Below are positions 28,650 through 37,681 of a stretch of DNA of 64,000 bases, piece after piece. A program made the position numbers and the translations under genes. Source of the DNA: JBBATK01 sp044228685. GTDB lineage: Bacteria > Bacteroidota > Ignavibacteria > Kapaibacteriales > NICIL-2. The stretch covers positions 29,813 to 93,812 of the forward strand of contig JBGAUL010000016.1 of assembly GCA_044228685.1 (NCBI GenBank), read 5' to 3'. The notes beneath the pieces were generated by a model. That model ran no database searches and was not told the origin of the DNA. It worked only from the letters and a program-made list of their open reading frames with translations. Numbering within the stretch: the stretch's first letter is position 1; each line of letters opens with the position of its first letter.

Positions 28650-28869
28650 GATAGCTTGAATTCCTCGTCATGTAATGTCCCAAAATAGAGGAATAATCAC
28701 GGTTTAACCCCGAAGAGCACGTTTTTGTGGAAAAAACGCTATAAACGACTATAGAACTCGCACCAAGAGGTCGATATATGCTTTGATAGCTCCGCATGGA
28801 TGCGCACAAGACAATGTCTTTGAAGGATCAAGGATGACTCCCGTTTTCACGAGCCCTTTGGGAGTGCGC

Positions 28870-30075
28870 ATGAAGTTTCGCTTCTCTTTTGTTATACTCT
28901 TTGCAGCCATCACATTGCCGCTTTGCGCGCAATGGACCGCGCCTGTCATCGTACTTCCTGAAGCCAATTCTACCCTCGATATCAATCGTCCAATGCTTCG
29001 TTGGAACAGCCAACGTGGCGGAACCGATCAATTGCAAGTATCAGAGCGTGAAGATTTTGCTTCCGTCGTCATCTCCATGAACATCCCCGTCAGTTCCGAC
29101 CAAAGCGAAATCATGTTGTCAGGTCTTGAAAGCGGTCACAGTTACTACGTGCGCATGCGTTCACGATTCGGTGGAATGCAAAGCGACTGGACTCAGCCGC
29201 GTGCCTTTAATACAAACGACAACAGTTCAAGTGCACCCGTCGTGGTGGCTCCTGCAGATGGTGCGCTTCAGCAAGCGACTCGTCCGTTACTTCAATGGAA
29301 AGAACTAAGTGGCGCACATAGCTATGACGTTGAAGTATCGCCAATGCCACAGTTTAGCGTTCGCACTTTTCATGCAGAGAACATCAATGCATCAAGTGTT
29401 GAGAGCTCATTGTTAAGTCCGGCGTTTCGATATTACTGGCGTGTTCGTGCTCACTTCGATGAAACTGCCGGTCCGTGGTCAGCAATCTTCAGCTTCAGCA
29501 CCGGCAATGCAGCTATTGCTCCACTTCTTGCTCTACCGGCTAATGATGCCCCAACCTCAGCATCTGCCGCAAACTTTGAATGGCAGCCGAGTCCGGGAGC
29601 TTTGAGCTATCATTTGCAGATTGCTCACAACTCTACATTCGATGACTTGTTGGTTGATGTTCAGAATATTACAACAACAACGCATCAAGCAGACCTTGAT
29701 GATAGTCCTGTTTTGTTCTGGCGCGTAAGTGCTGTAAATGCAATCGGCGAAGGAACGTTTTCAGCCTGGCGCACTGTGCGTCCACAAAGCACCATCTCTA
29801 CAAATGCGGTGGCACAATTGCTTGACCTAAGTGTTCAACCGACCCCGGCAGCAACCTTTGCGACAGTGCACTACACCATTACCGGACCCGGTGAAGTCAG
29901 TATTAAGTTCCGCGACATCAATGGTAATGAGCTCATCCAACGAACACAGGGTCATGCTGACACCGGCACATTCGACATCCCCATCGACATCTCTCAACTT
30001 CCCCTTGGTGTTTATTCGTATACCATCGGATACAACGGATCTCAAGAAAGCGGACGCTTACTGCTTATCCGTTAA
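28870..30075 (+). CDS. Secreted fibronectin-III-like protein with T9SS sorting domain
   Basis: Exported protein of 401 residues. The signal peptide is MKFRFSFVILFAAITLPLCA. Three repeats of about 90 residues follow, each with a core like RPMLRW or RPLLQWKEL and a YxVRMR or YWRVRAH strand, which reads as fibronectin type III folds. The C-terminal 75 residues form a T9SS type A sorting domain (LSVQPTPAATFATVHY ... PLGVYSYTI). The protein should be surface-anchored or released; binding partner unknown. GGGAG before ATG 28870 supports the start over the open frame from 28783. Confidence 0.85.
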   Translation: MKFRFSFVILFAAITLPLCAQWTAPVIVLPEANSTLDINRPMLRWNSQRGGTDQLQVSEREDFASVVISMNIPVSSDQSEIMLSGLESGHSYYVRMRSRFGGMQSDWTQPRAFNTNDNSSSAPVVVAPADGALQQATRPLLQWKELSGAHSYDVEVSPMPQFSVRTFHAENINASSVESSLLSPAFRYYWRVRAHFDETAGPWSAIFSFSTGNAAIAPLLALPANDAPTSASAANFEWQPSPGALSYHLQIAHNSTFDDLLVDVQNITTTTHQADLDDSPVLFWRVSAVNAIGEGTFSAWRTVRPQSTISTNAVAQLLDLSVQPTPAATFATVHYTITGPGEVSIKFRDINGNELIQRTQGHADTGTFDIPIDISQLPLGVYSYTIGYNGSQESGRLLLIR

Positions 30076-30290
30076 GGCCGTTTCCAAAGCTTGCGGCTGT
30101 TGGATGATGCAGTCTTAAACGGCGATCCAGCGCCATAACCATAAGCTATCTTCTCGTTGAATATCCTTCCGGTTTGATTATTCGTGCCTAGAGTTTGATA
30201 TCATTTGCTTCACGTCTAGCCTACTCTTTCCATTTCTGACTCTAGGTCACAATCGGGTAGGAGGCGGGGTTACCCCCGCCGTCCTCCCAC

Positions 30291-30324
30291 ACCACCGTAC
30301 GTGCCGTTCGGCATACGGCGGTTC
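30291..30324 (-). ncRNA. Group II intron domain V
   Basis: On the minus strand, GAACCGCCGTATGCC pairs with GGCACGTACGGTGGT around a short GAAC loop, the catalytic hairpin of group II introns. The domain VI stem GGCGGGG/CCCCGCC follows at once with unpaired A residues that could hold the branch point. Confidence 0.8.
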
Positions 30325-30336
30325 AAATGAGTTTGA

Positions 30337-31707
30337 TTACGTGATTCGTGATAGCATTGATATTAGGCCGAGTTTGCTGAAGTAGCTCAGAGGTTGGGCA
30401 AAGTGCATGTGCGCAGCTCCTCCGTTGTACCATGATCCACGTGCGTTTCCCGCGCTCAGGCTCGCGATCTCATCTGGTATCCCACATTTGATCAGCTCAC
30501 TGCGGCGGCGTTGCCGTGTCTTCCATAGCTCCCATTGCAGACTGCGCAGTCGGTGGCGTATCCATGAATCTAGATTTTCGATGGTTAGTTTCACACGACT
30601 CAGCGAGAAGTAGTATATCCATCCTCGAAGGATTGGATTGAGTTTGTCAACTGTATAGCTAATTGACTGACCTCGTGCTCTCTTGAACACACCTCGTACC
30701 TTGTCCTTAAACCGTTTTACAGACTCCTTCGACACCTTCAGACGAGGAGGCTTCTCCGTCGTCATTGTGTATCCAAGGAATGATCGTTTACTGATATGAC
30801 CAACTGCACTCTTGTCTTTATTCACCTTCAGTCGCAGTTTGGTGCCTAAGAACTCCGTGATCGATTCCATTACTCGCATGCCTGCGCGTTCAGTTGCCAC
30901 ATAGATGTTGCAATCGTCGGCGTAGCGTACAAAGCAATGACCTCGTCGCTCCAGTTCCTTGTCTAACTCGTCGAGTACTATGTTCGACAGCAGCGGTGAT
31001 AACGGGCTCCCTTGCGGCGTGCCCTCTTCACTTGCTATAACCACACCTTCAACGAGTGCGCCTGCCTGCAAGTAGCGGCGGATGAGACGCAGAATGCGTT
31101 TGTCTTCAATGACCCTGGCTACTCGCGACATAAGAATGTCGTGATTCACATTGTCAAAGAACTTCTCCAAGTCGATATCCACAACGTACCGTTTGCCATC
31201 GGTTGCGTATGCAAGCGCTTTCTCGAGTGCTTGGTGTGCGCTTCGTCCTGGTCGGAAGCCGTAGCTTGAGTCGGAGAACAGTGGTTCAAAGATTGGACTG
31301 AGTACCTGTAACATCGCTTGTTGTATCAAGCGATCTAGTACCGTCGGGATGCCAAGCTTACGCATCCCTCCATTAGGCTTCGGTATTTCCACGATCCGCA
31401 CTGCTTGTGGTTTGTACCGATCCTCCAACAACTCTGCTTTAACACGCTCCCATTGTTGCACCAAATACGCTGTGAGTTCACCTACGGTCATCGTATCGAT
31501 TCCCGCTGCGCCCCCGTTCGATTGTACTCGTTGCAATGCTGCTCGCATGTTATCGCGTGCGACGACCAACTCCATCAACGTATCCGTTATCGGTTTCTGT
31601 GTCCCTATTACTGCCGCCGACATAGACGCACTGAGCACATCCTCTCGCGGATTCCGTCCGCTACCCAACCTGCTCAGCCCGAGATTCTCACCCGTGTCTG
31701 CCTGCAT
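30337..31707 (-). CDS. ltrA: Group II intron reverse transcriptase/maturase
   Basis: Intron-encoded protein of 456 residues that aids splicing and retrohoming. RT blocks include RIVEIPKPNGGMRKLGIPTV, SSYGFRPGRSAHQAL, DIDLEKFFDNVNHD, GTPQGSPLSPLLSNI and the catalytic YADD at residues 262-265. The maturase (X/GIIM) domain covers residues of about 340-420. No clear HNH endonuclease follows, so it probably relies on single-stranded or structured targets. AAAGGA precedes the ATG. The frame is intact, so the element may be mobile. Confidence 0.94.
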   Translation of the reverse strand: MQADTGENLGLSRLGSGRNPREDVLSASMSAAVIGTQKPITDTLMELVVARDNMRAALQRVQSNGGAAGIDTMTVGELTAYLVQQWERVKAELLEDRYKPQAVRIVEIPKPNGGMRKLGIPTVLDRLIQQAMLQVLSPIFEPLFSDSSYGFRPGRSAHQALEKALAYATDGKRYVVDIDLEKFFDNVNHDILMSRVARVIEDKRILRLIRRYLQAGALVEGVVIASEEGTPQGSPLSPLLSNIVLDELDKELERRGHCFVRYADDCNIYVATERAGMRVMESITEFLGTKLRLKVNKDKSAVGHISKRSFLGYTMTTEKPPRLKVSKESVKRFKDKVRGVFKRARGQSISYTVDKLNPILRGWIYYFSLSRVKLTIENLDSWIRHRLRSLQWELWKTRQRRRSELIKCGIPDEIASLSAGNARGSWYNGGAAHMHFAQPLSYFSKLGLISMLSRIT

Positions 31708-32139
31708 CTTTTCAATGTCCTTTCGAAGTCATAGATTTCAAAACCATCCCACTTGTTCGAGCCTTCGTCATGCGTCGCTGCTTGACTACTATGCTCTCTG
31801 CTGACTTCTGCCAATCGATCATGATGCCTTTCAACATCACTTGCTTCTGCAGCTGATTGGTAGATCTCCCCGGGTATTGCGCGCTCTCTTTCCGGCTTAT
31901 ACTCGTTGCATATACGTCAAGATCTTCCGTGTAAGTATTGGACTTTGGACATTATTGCCCCCTCATCCGATCTCACCGCCTAATATGCACTTCCTGTTCG
32001 TCGAGTCAGCCTTTTGCTTTCAGCTTCCTTCAGATTCCACCTCGCGATGGACACCCTTGCTGTTCAGCTAACAATTCCCCTTACCGGGCTTGCAGGAGAC
32101 TTTCACTCCTTAGAGAGTGCGCCCTGCCGGGCGCACAAC

Positions 32140-32170
32140 AAAAAAGCCCGATACAAAATGTATCAGGCTT
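32140..32170 (-). terminator. Terminator of the ferredoxin gene
   Basis: On the minus strand, AAGCCTGATACA and TGTATCGGGCTT pair (one G-U) and are followed by six Ts. The group II intron is inserted 3 nt beyond the T run. Confidence 0.88.
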
Positions 32171-32213
32171 TATTAGTTCATGCTATTTGATTGAGGTGCG
32201 GCCTAACGTCAGT

Positions 32214-32561
32214 TTAGTTACGACGACGACCTGGATCGACTGAATTCAAGTTCTCAACTTTAACTTCGAGTTGTTCTTTGGATTCAACATTTTCAGGATC
32301 AGGTAGACAGCAGTCGACTGGACAAACAGCAGCACACTGAGGTTCATCGTGGAAGCCAACGCACTCTGTGCATTTGTCAGGAACGATGTAGTAATATGAA
32401 TCTGACCAGAACTCGCGTTTGAAACCGCCCGGCGAGGTTGAATCGCTGTATTCGGCTCCGCCGAGAGTCCAAGCAGCACCTGCTTCGTAAATAGCCGTAT
32501 TTGGACACTCTGGTTCACAGGCGCCGCAATTGATACAATCTGATGTTATGTAGATAGCCAT
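32214..32561 (-). CDS. fdx: Ferredoxin, 2[4Fe-4S], Chlorobium-type
   Basis: Low-potential electron carrier of 115 residues. Cluster I ligands are C9, C12, C15 and C19 (CINCGACEPEC). The second set has Chlorobium-type spacing: C-T-E-C, eight residues, C-A-A-V-C, then PVDC. Compared with the roughly 60-residue Chlorobium proteins, it carries an extra loop of about 20 residues between the two halves (residues 30-50) and an acidic C-terminal tail. Such ferredoxins serve pyruvate and 2-oxoglutarate:ferredoxin oxidoreductases, none of which is in the window. Confidence 0.92.
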   Translation of the reverse strand: MAIYITSDCINCGACEPECPNTAIYEAGAAWTLGGAEYSDSTSPGGFKREFWSDSYYYIVPDKCTECVGFHDEPQCAAVCPVDCCLPDPENVESKEQLEVKVENLNSVDPGRRRN

Positions 32562-32622
32562 GGTTTAGCGAAAATTCATCGGTGAAAGTGATGGAGTACA
32601 AATATACAAAGCGCGCAATTTC

Positions 32623-34734
32623 TTAGCGACGCATGGCGTGATCATTGACGATTGATTCATCATTGCCGTATGGAGCTTCGTCGCGTAGAGAAGGGGTCCG
32701 TGTTTGCAATCCACTTTGTGCCTCAAGTTCGGCTTCATGGGATTCCGGCAACGCTGCCATTGGGAGGTCGAAGTAGAAAGTCGATCCAAGCCCAACTTCA
32801 CTCTCACAACCAACCGTTCCGTTCATGAGTTCAATGAACTTCTTGACGGAACTCAGTCCTAAACCGTTGCTCTCTTCCCCACCGGTCGTCTTCGTTCCAA
32901 CCTTTGAGTAACGTGAGAAGAGCTTCTTCTGATCTTCCGGCGAAATACCGACACCCTCATCGCTGATCGAAAATCTCTTGAAGTTCTTTACAGTCGAATC
33001 ACCCACACGAACGATGATCTGTTTGCCTACGGGTGAGTATTTAAGAGCGTTGGAGAGATAGTTTTCGACGCACTCTCGCAAAGCCTTGGCTTCAGCTAAA
33101 ACATATACGTCTTCACTGTCGTGTTCAACAAATACGCGCAATGACTTCGATCTTGCGCGGAAGGAACTGTCGCGAACAGCTTGATCTACAATTCGTCCCA
33201 AGTGCACCGCCTCGAGTTGCAAGGAGTAGTTACCGGAATCAATCTTGTTCATTTCCAAGAGATGCGCGATGATGTCCTTCATGCGTGTCGTTGTAGAAGC
33301 AATTGCGCGCACAGTCTTCAACACATCCTCCGGACTCATCTTCTCGATGTATCGCTCGAGGGTTGAAGTATTGACGAGAATTCCGGCTATGGGGTTCTTT
33401 AAGTCGTGGAAGACAATCGACAGCAGATCGTTCTTTTCTTGATTGAGGTGCGCAAGGTGCTGATTCAAGGCTTCGACCTTTTTCAAAGCACCGGCAAGTT
33501 CCACGTTCTCGAGTCTGTTGCGCTCGGCTTCACGCTCAGACTTCTCCTTGATCAGCTGAATCTCAAGCTGCTTGACTTGTTGTCCAACATCATCGCCTGC
33601 TATCTGCTCACGCAGATCCAAGCACATTTCCATGTGTTGCACAGCTTTCTCGAACAGTTTGATCTGCTTGAATGAAATCGCCAACAGCTCATGCGCTTTC
33701 ATTTCGAGTTTCTTGATTCGCAATGAAGACGCAATACTGAGACACTTAATCAGCAGATCGTTTGCAACGATGTTGTTGTGAACCGGAGAGTTTTCTTTGA
33801 TGTGGACGCTGGCAAAGCCCAAGTAGCTTTCTGCCATGCCGATTCGATCTTGAGTTTGCTTGCGAAGATCGAGCGACTCCTTGTACATGAGCAAGGCTTG
33901 TGCGTCGAAGTTCTGCAGACTGAGAATCTCACCGATGTGATAGAGCGATGTTGCTAGTCCACGTTTGTCTTTGTTCTCACGTCGTAATACCATGCTCCGT
34001 CTGTGGAACACGAGCGCATCTTCCAATCCGCCCATGCGAGAACAGATGAGACCCATTCGTTCGAGCGTATAGGCTTCGCCGAGACCATCTGAACAATGCT
34101 GATAGATATTGAGCGAACGTTGGTAGTATGCAATGGATGTTGAATACTCGCCGAGATCGAAATACACTGCGCCAATTGTACTCAGCGCCAGCGGTTCAGC
34201 ACGTTCGAAGTGGTGTTCGATACTGAGATCCAAGCAAGAATTGAGAAAGTGTAATGCTTGGGTGTAATCGGCGAGCTTGTGGTAGATATTGCCGAGCGAA
34301 AGATAACTGCGTACAGTTGAAATACGCGACGTGGTTTCAGACTCAAGTTCAATTGCGCGATACAGATGTTCAAATGCAGGTTCGAATGAACCGATTTGAG
34401 AATGCACAGTGCCGATAGTGGCGTGTGCCATTGCTTGATTGAGAACGTCATCGGCGTTTTCAAACAGGCTGAGAGCTGTTTGCGCTTCATCCAGTGCCCG
34501 CTGGTGATCGCCTTGATACATATGACCCAAGGCAGCTAAACTCAAACTCTTTGCTATACCGTCAGGATAAAGCAAGCGCTCGGAAATGCGCAGTGCATCC
34601 GAGGAGAGTTTTAAGGCACGAGCTGAATCCCAAATGAGAAGGGCTTCCGCTAATTCGTGCAATGCATGAACGCGCTGTACAGAGTCAGTGGTTAATCGAC
34701 TTACTTCACGTTCAAGTACTTCTAGTTCTTTCAC
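32623..34734 (-). CDS. Cytoplasmic TPR-repeat sensor histidine kinase
   Basis: Soluble sensor kinase of 703 residues without membrane segments. Residues 1-380 form eight or more tetratricopeptide repeats (for example LYHIGEILSLQNFDAQALLMYKES split across a helix pair), then a coiled coil (395-435), the HisKA domain with phospho-acceptor His443 in VFHDLKNPIAG, and the ATPase with ENYLSNALKYSP (N box), SISDEGVGIS and GLGLSSVKKF. It starts at a GTG overlapping the thioesterase stop (GTGA). No fused receiver exists, so a separate regulator is needed. PorX, divergent 700 bp away, is the nearest candidate. Confidence 0.92.
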   Translation of the reverse strand: MKELEVLEREVSRLTTDSVQRVHALHELAEALLIWDSARALKLSSDALRISERLLYPDGIAKSLSLAALGHMYQGDHQRALDEAQTALSLFENADDVLNQAMAHATIGTVHSQIGSFEPAFEHLYRAIELESETTSRISTVRSYLSLGNIYHKLADYTQALHFLNSCLDLSIEHHFERAEPLALSTIGAVYFDLGEYSTSIAYYQRSLNIYQHCSDGLGEAYTLERMGLICSRMGGLEDALVFHRRSMVLRRENKDKRGLATSLYHIGEILSLQNFDAQALLMYKESLDLRKQTQDRIGMAESYLGFASVHIKENSPVHNNIVANDLLIKCLSIASSLRIKKLEMKAHELLAISFKQIKLFEKAVQHMEMCLDLREQIAGDDVGQQVKQLEIQLIKEKSEREAERNRLENVELAGALKKVEALNQHLAHLNQEKNDLLSIVFHDLKNPIAGILVNTSTLERYIEKMSPEDVLKTVRAIASTTTRMKDIIAHLLEMNKIDSGNYSLQLEAVHLGRIVDQAVRDSSFRARSKSLRVFVEHDSEDVYVLAEAKALRECVENYLSNALKYSPVGKQIIVRVGDSTVKNFKRFSISDEGVGISPEDQKKLFSRYSKVGTKTTGGEESNGLGLSSVKKFIELMNGTVGCESEVGLGSTFYFDLPMAALPESHEAELEAQSGLQTRTPSLRDEAPYGNDESIVNDHAMRR

Positions 34735-35210
34735 GTTACTTCCTGAAGCTTTTCAGGCGAAATAATTGCCATCGTCGCAGTGGCTCGGGCACACAACCGA
34801 TACTCACCATCCTCTCCAAGAACAAAAACATCAGCTTCGCAAAAGCTAAGCGTCGTTCCGTGCTTGACAACCTTTCCTACTGCCCTAAGACTTCGTCCGA
34901 CGGCTGGAATGAGATAACTGTTTTTCAATTCAACGGTGACCATCTGTTGATTATGAGCTATCAGCGTAAAGCCGGCAAAACCCGATGCTACGTCGGCAAT
35001 GGTCGCAATTACTCCACCGTGAGTAATGCCCGATTGTTGACGATGAAAGGGCTGTAAATCAAGTTCGGCTACTACGCTTCCTGGCTCAATGACCGTAAGT
35101 CGACAGCCTATGTGCTTCATGAATTCCTGTCGAGTCAACTGATCTATAATCCGTTCTCTAAACTCAGGATTCTTGATCACGAATTTTGGCTGAATGGTGC
35201 TTTCGCTCAT
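34731..35210 (-). CDS. PaaI-type hotdog thioesterase
   Basis: Acyl-CoA thioesterase-like protein of 159 residues with the hotdog fold. The active-site signature is SGITHGGVIATIADVASGFAG, carrying the HGG and Asp of the PaaI group, followed by VTVELKNSYLIPA. It could hydrolyse aromatic or medium-chain acyl-CoAs. It is co-transcribed with and overlaps the TPR kinase by 4 bp, an unexpected partner for a thioesterase. Confidence 0.85.
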   Translation of the reverse strand: MSESTIQPKFVIKNPEFRERIIDQLTRQEFMKHIGCRLTVIEPGSVVAELDLQPFHRQQSGITHGGVIATIADVASGFAGFTLIAHNQQMVTVELKNSYLIPAVGRSLRAVGKVVKHGTTLSFCEADVFVLGEDGEYRLCARATATMAIISPEKLQEVT

Positions 35211-35447
35211 CGCTTCTATTATCGGCGGTTAAACATCAATGTGTAGATGAACATAGGGAAAAGGTTGGGATTAGTAGTGTGCTCGATTTCTGGAAGAGGT
35301 CTTCATTGCACACTGACCCCCTTTTTAGCCGGAAAACAATAAAATTTGCCTCTGTATCGTTACATTGCAGAGTATCCTTATCACCGATTGCAGCACCGCA
35401 TGCCCATTGCTTCCATTTGATACTCTTTACTATACCACCCTTAGGCA

Positions 35448-37016
35448 ATGGAACCTTTAAAATCGATACTCTGGGTTGATGACGAAATCGACCTTCTTCG
35501 TCCACACATAATCCTACTTGAACAACGAGGCTATGCCGTCTCAACCGTTAGCAATGGCGAAGACGCTATCGAAATGGCATCATCGAAGAATTTTGGTCTG
35601 ATCTTCCTCGATGAAAGCATGGTCGGAATGAGCGGACTGGACGTCCTGCTGGCACTGAAAGCTCAGGATTCTTCTCGTCCGGTGGTAATGGTTACCAAGA
35701 ACGAGCAAGAATCACTCATGGATGAGGCAATCGGACGAAAAATCGACGATTATCTCACAAAACCGGTCAATCCGGCTCAAATTCTAGCCGCATGTAAGAA
35801 ATTCCTCGAATCCAGAAAGATTGCTGAGCAGAAAATCACTCAAGATTATTTCCAGGGCTTCAACGAAATCAATCGTCTGCTGTCCGATCGAGCTTCATGG
35901 TCAGGCTGGCTCGATATCTACCAGAAAATGGTTCAATGGAGTCTGGATTTGGATGCTCATCCTGAATTGGGCTTCAATCAGACACTTCATGATCAATGGC
36001 AGGAGTGCAACAAGCAGTTCTCGCGCTTTGTCAATGACAACTACCGCTCATGGCTCGGCGACAAACCGGTTGCGGATGCACCGATGCTGTCGCCGCATAT
36101 CATGGACGAGTTTGTACTGCCTCGTCTGCGAGATAAACGAAAAACAGTTCTGTTTGTCATCGACTGTATGCGCCTGGACCAATGGCTCGTGATGGAAGAG
36201 TTCGTTCGACCGCTTTTCAACGTCGAAAAACGCTTTTACAGCTCGATATTGCCGACTGCAACTCCTTTTGCGCGTAACGCCCTCTTTGCCGGATTGTATC
36301 CTGCTGAGATAGCCAAGCACTATCCACAATGGGCACCTAGCGACGAGGAATCGGAGCATAGTCAAAATGCCCACGAAAAAGAGCTTTTTGATGCATATCT
36401 CAAGCGACGCTATGTAGATCTGGGAGCGGATTTTAACTACGTCAAAATCATAGATACCGACTACGGAAAGCGTATCGAGAACGACATCCATCGTCTTGTA
36501 AAAGCACCGTTTACAGCGATCGTGGTCAATGCAGTGGACATGATTGCCCACTCACGCTCGGACCATGCAATCCTGAAAGAAATCGCACCGGACGAGTCGG
36601 CCTACAGGAGTCTTACCCGCTCATGGTTCCAGCATTCCAGCTTTTTTGGAATGCTCCGAAGCTTGGCGGCAATGAAGAACGTGGATGTCATAATTACGAC
36701 TGATCACGGCTCCATTCGCTGTATGCACGGAGTAAAAGTACTTGGCGACCGCGATACGACGACGAATCTGCGCTATAAGATCGGTCGTAGCGTAAAGGCT
36801 GAAGAGCGGCACGCCATGCAGATTCGCAATCCTGAGGATATTCGTCTGGCCCGTGGTTCGGTGACCAGTAATATGATCATTGCCCGAGAAGACTTCTACT
36901 TTGTCTATCCAACCGATTACCATCACTACCTCAACAAGTACAAGGATGGCTTCCAGCACGGCGGAATTTCCTTAGAGGAAATGATCCTGCCGGTTGTAAT
37001 TTTGGATGCGAAATAG
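35448..37016 (+). CDS. porX: PorX-type regulator: receiver plus PglZ domain
   Basis: Two-domain signalling protein of 522 residues typical of T9SS-bearing Bacteroidota. The receiver domain (1-125) has D11-D12, phospho-acceptor D55 in LIFLDESMVGMSG and a KP pair in DDYLTKPVNP. A helical linker leads to a PglZ alkaline-phosphatase-fold domain with metal-site blocks VLFVIDCMRLDQW, TATPFARNALFAGLYP, VVNAVDMIAHSRSDH and ITTDHGSIRC. In Porphyromonas, PorX is needed for secretion by T9SS and acts with PorY. The kinase here may be the divergent TPR kinase (inference). A terminator follows. Confidence 0.93.
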   Translation: MEPLKSILWVDDEIDLLRPHIILLEQRGYAVSTVSNGEDAIEMASSKNFGLIFLDESMVGMSGLDVLLALKAQDSSRPVVMVTKNEQESLMDEAIGRKIDDYLTKPVNPAQILAACKKFLESRKIAEQKITQDYFQGFNEINRLLSDRASWSGWLDIYQKMVQWSLDLDAHPELGFNQTLHDQWQECNKQFSRFVNDNYRSWLGDKPVADAPMLSPHIMDEFVLPRLRDKRKTVLFVIDCMRLDQWLVMEEFVRPLFNVEKRFYSSILPTATPFARNALFAGLYPAEIAKHYPQWAPSDEESEHSQNAHEKELFDAYLKRRYVDLGADFNYVKIIDTDYGKRIENDIHRLVKAPFTAIVVNAVDMIAHSRSDHAILKEIAPDESAYRSLTRSWFQHSSFFGMLRSLAAMKNVDVIITTDHGSIRCMHGVKVLGDRDTTTNLRYKIGRSVKAEERHAMQIRNPEDIRLARGSVTSNMIIAREDFYFVYPTDYHHYLNKYKDGFQHGGISLEEMILPVVILDAK

Positions 37017-37025
37017 CACGAGACG

Positions 37026-37058
37026 AAAGCGGGAGCGCCACAATCGGTCCCGCTTTTT
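37026..37058 (+). terminator. Terminator after porX
   Basis: The stem AAAGCGGGA/TCCCGCTTT with 13-nt loop and T run lies 10 bp past the porX stop. Confidence 0.85.
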
Positions 37059-37096
37059 ACTGTCTATCGCACCATGTCCCCCACAAAACTCAGTTA

Positions 37097-37576
37097 ATGG
37101 ACCCAGAGATACACACGACCTTATCAGAAGACGAAACGATTGATTTAGGAAGAACATTTGCAGAACGACTCCAACAAGGCGACATTGTCGCGCTGTATGG
37201 AGAACTTGGCGCAGGTAAAACCGAATTTGTCAAAGGTGTTTGCGAGTACTTGCAAGTCAACGACATCGTCAGTAGTCCCACCTATACCATCATGAATCAA
37301 TACGACGGTCAGCTCGGTGATGAGCAGCCCGTTAAGATTTATCATGTCGACCTCTTTCGCATCAAGTCTTCGGACGAATTGGAAGAGATCGGTTTTGATG
37401 ATTGCATGTATTCACACAATTCAATCAAATTGGTTGAGTGGGCCGAAAAAGCTAATGGTCACTTACCCAGCTCTCGTTATCGTGTAGCCTTTCGTCAAAG
37501 CGAGAAAAACGAAAACGAGCGGCATATTGAAATCGAACAATTGGGTTCGACGGTAGAAAGCACCCACGAGGCTTAA
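37097..37576 (+). CDS. tsaE: tRNA threonylcarbamoyladenosine synthesis ATPase TsaE
   Basis: Essential P-loop protein that works with TsaB and TsaD to make t6A37 in ANN-decoding tRNAs. The Walker A motif is GELGAGKT (residues 35-42); SSPTYTIMNQY and YHVDLFRI are the following family blocks and VEWAEKA is the usual C-terminal block. Length 159 is typical. Its stop codon lies within its own terminator hairpin. tsaB and tsaD are not in the window. Confidence 0.94.
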   Translation: MDPEIHTTLSEDETIDLGRTFAERLQQGDIVALYGELGAGKTEFVKGVCEYLQVNDIVSSPTYTIMNQYDGQLGDEQPVKIYHVDLFRIKSSDELEEIGFDDCMYSHNSIKLVEWAEKANGHLPSSRYRVAFRQSEKNENERHIEIEQLGSTVESTHEA

Positions 37577-37594
37577 CAGTCTCTGTGGGTTTTT
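37562..37594 (+). terminator. Terminator overlapping the end of tsaE
   Basis: ACCCAC and GTGGGT form the main stem, extended by GAG/CTC with a bulge, followed by TTTT. The left arm is within the last codons of tsaE. Confidence 0.75.
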
Positions 37595-37681
37595 GTTTTG
37601 TACGCGCGAGCTCATGCAGTCATGAAGTTTTTATAGTGTCCGGAATTGTCTTGATATTCACCTCATCTACTTTCTACAGCT

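Larger units (their letters stand above)
30252..32136 (-). mobile_element. Group II intron with reverse transcriptase
   Basis: A complete self-splicing intron about 1.9 kb long on the minus strand. The 5' end begins GTGCGCCCGGCAGGGCGCAC at 32136, matching the conserved GUGYG start. Domains I-III occupy 31708-32136, the maturase ORF lies in domain IV, domain V folds at about 30291-30324 and domain VI at about 30256-30290, ending CCTACCCGAT at 30252. The upstream exon is the ferredoxin terminator: the intron begins 3 nt past its T run. That placement is the known target habit of group IIC introns; the class of this one is not certain. Confidence 0.88.

Noticed and set aside
31349..31804. 151-codon plus-strand frame inside the group II intron
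   Set aside because: It is antisense to the maturase N-terminus and to intron RNA domains.
36048..36551. 167-codon open frame antisense to porX
   Set aside because: The plus strand encodes a complete PglZ domain; the antisense frame shows no family features.
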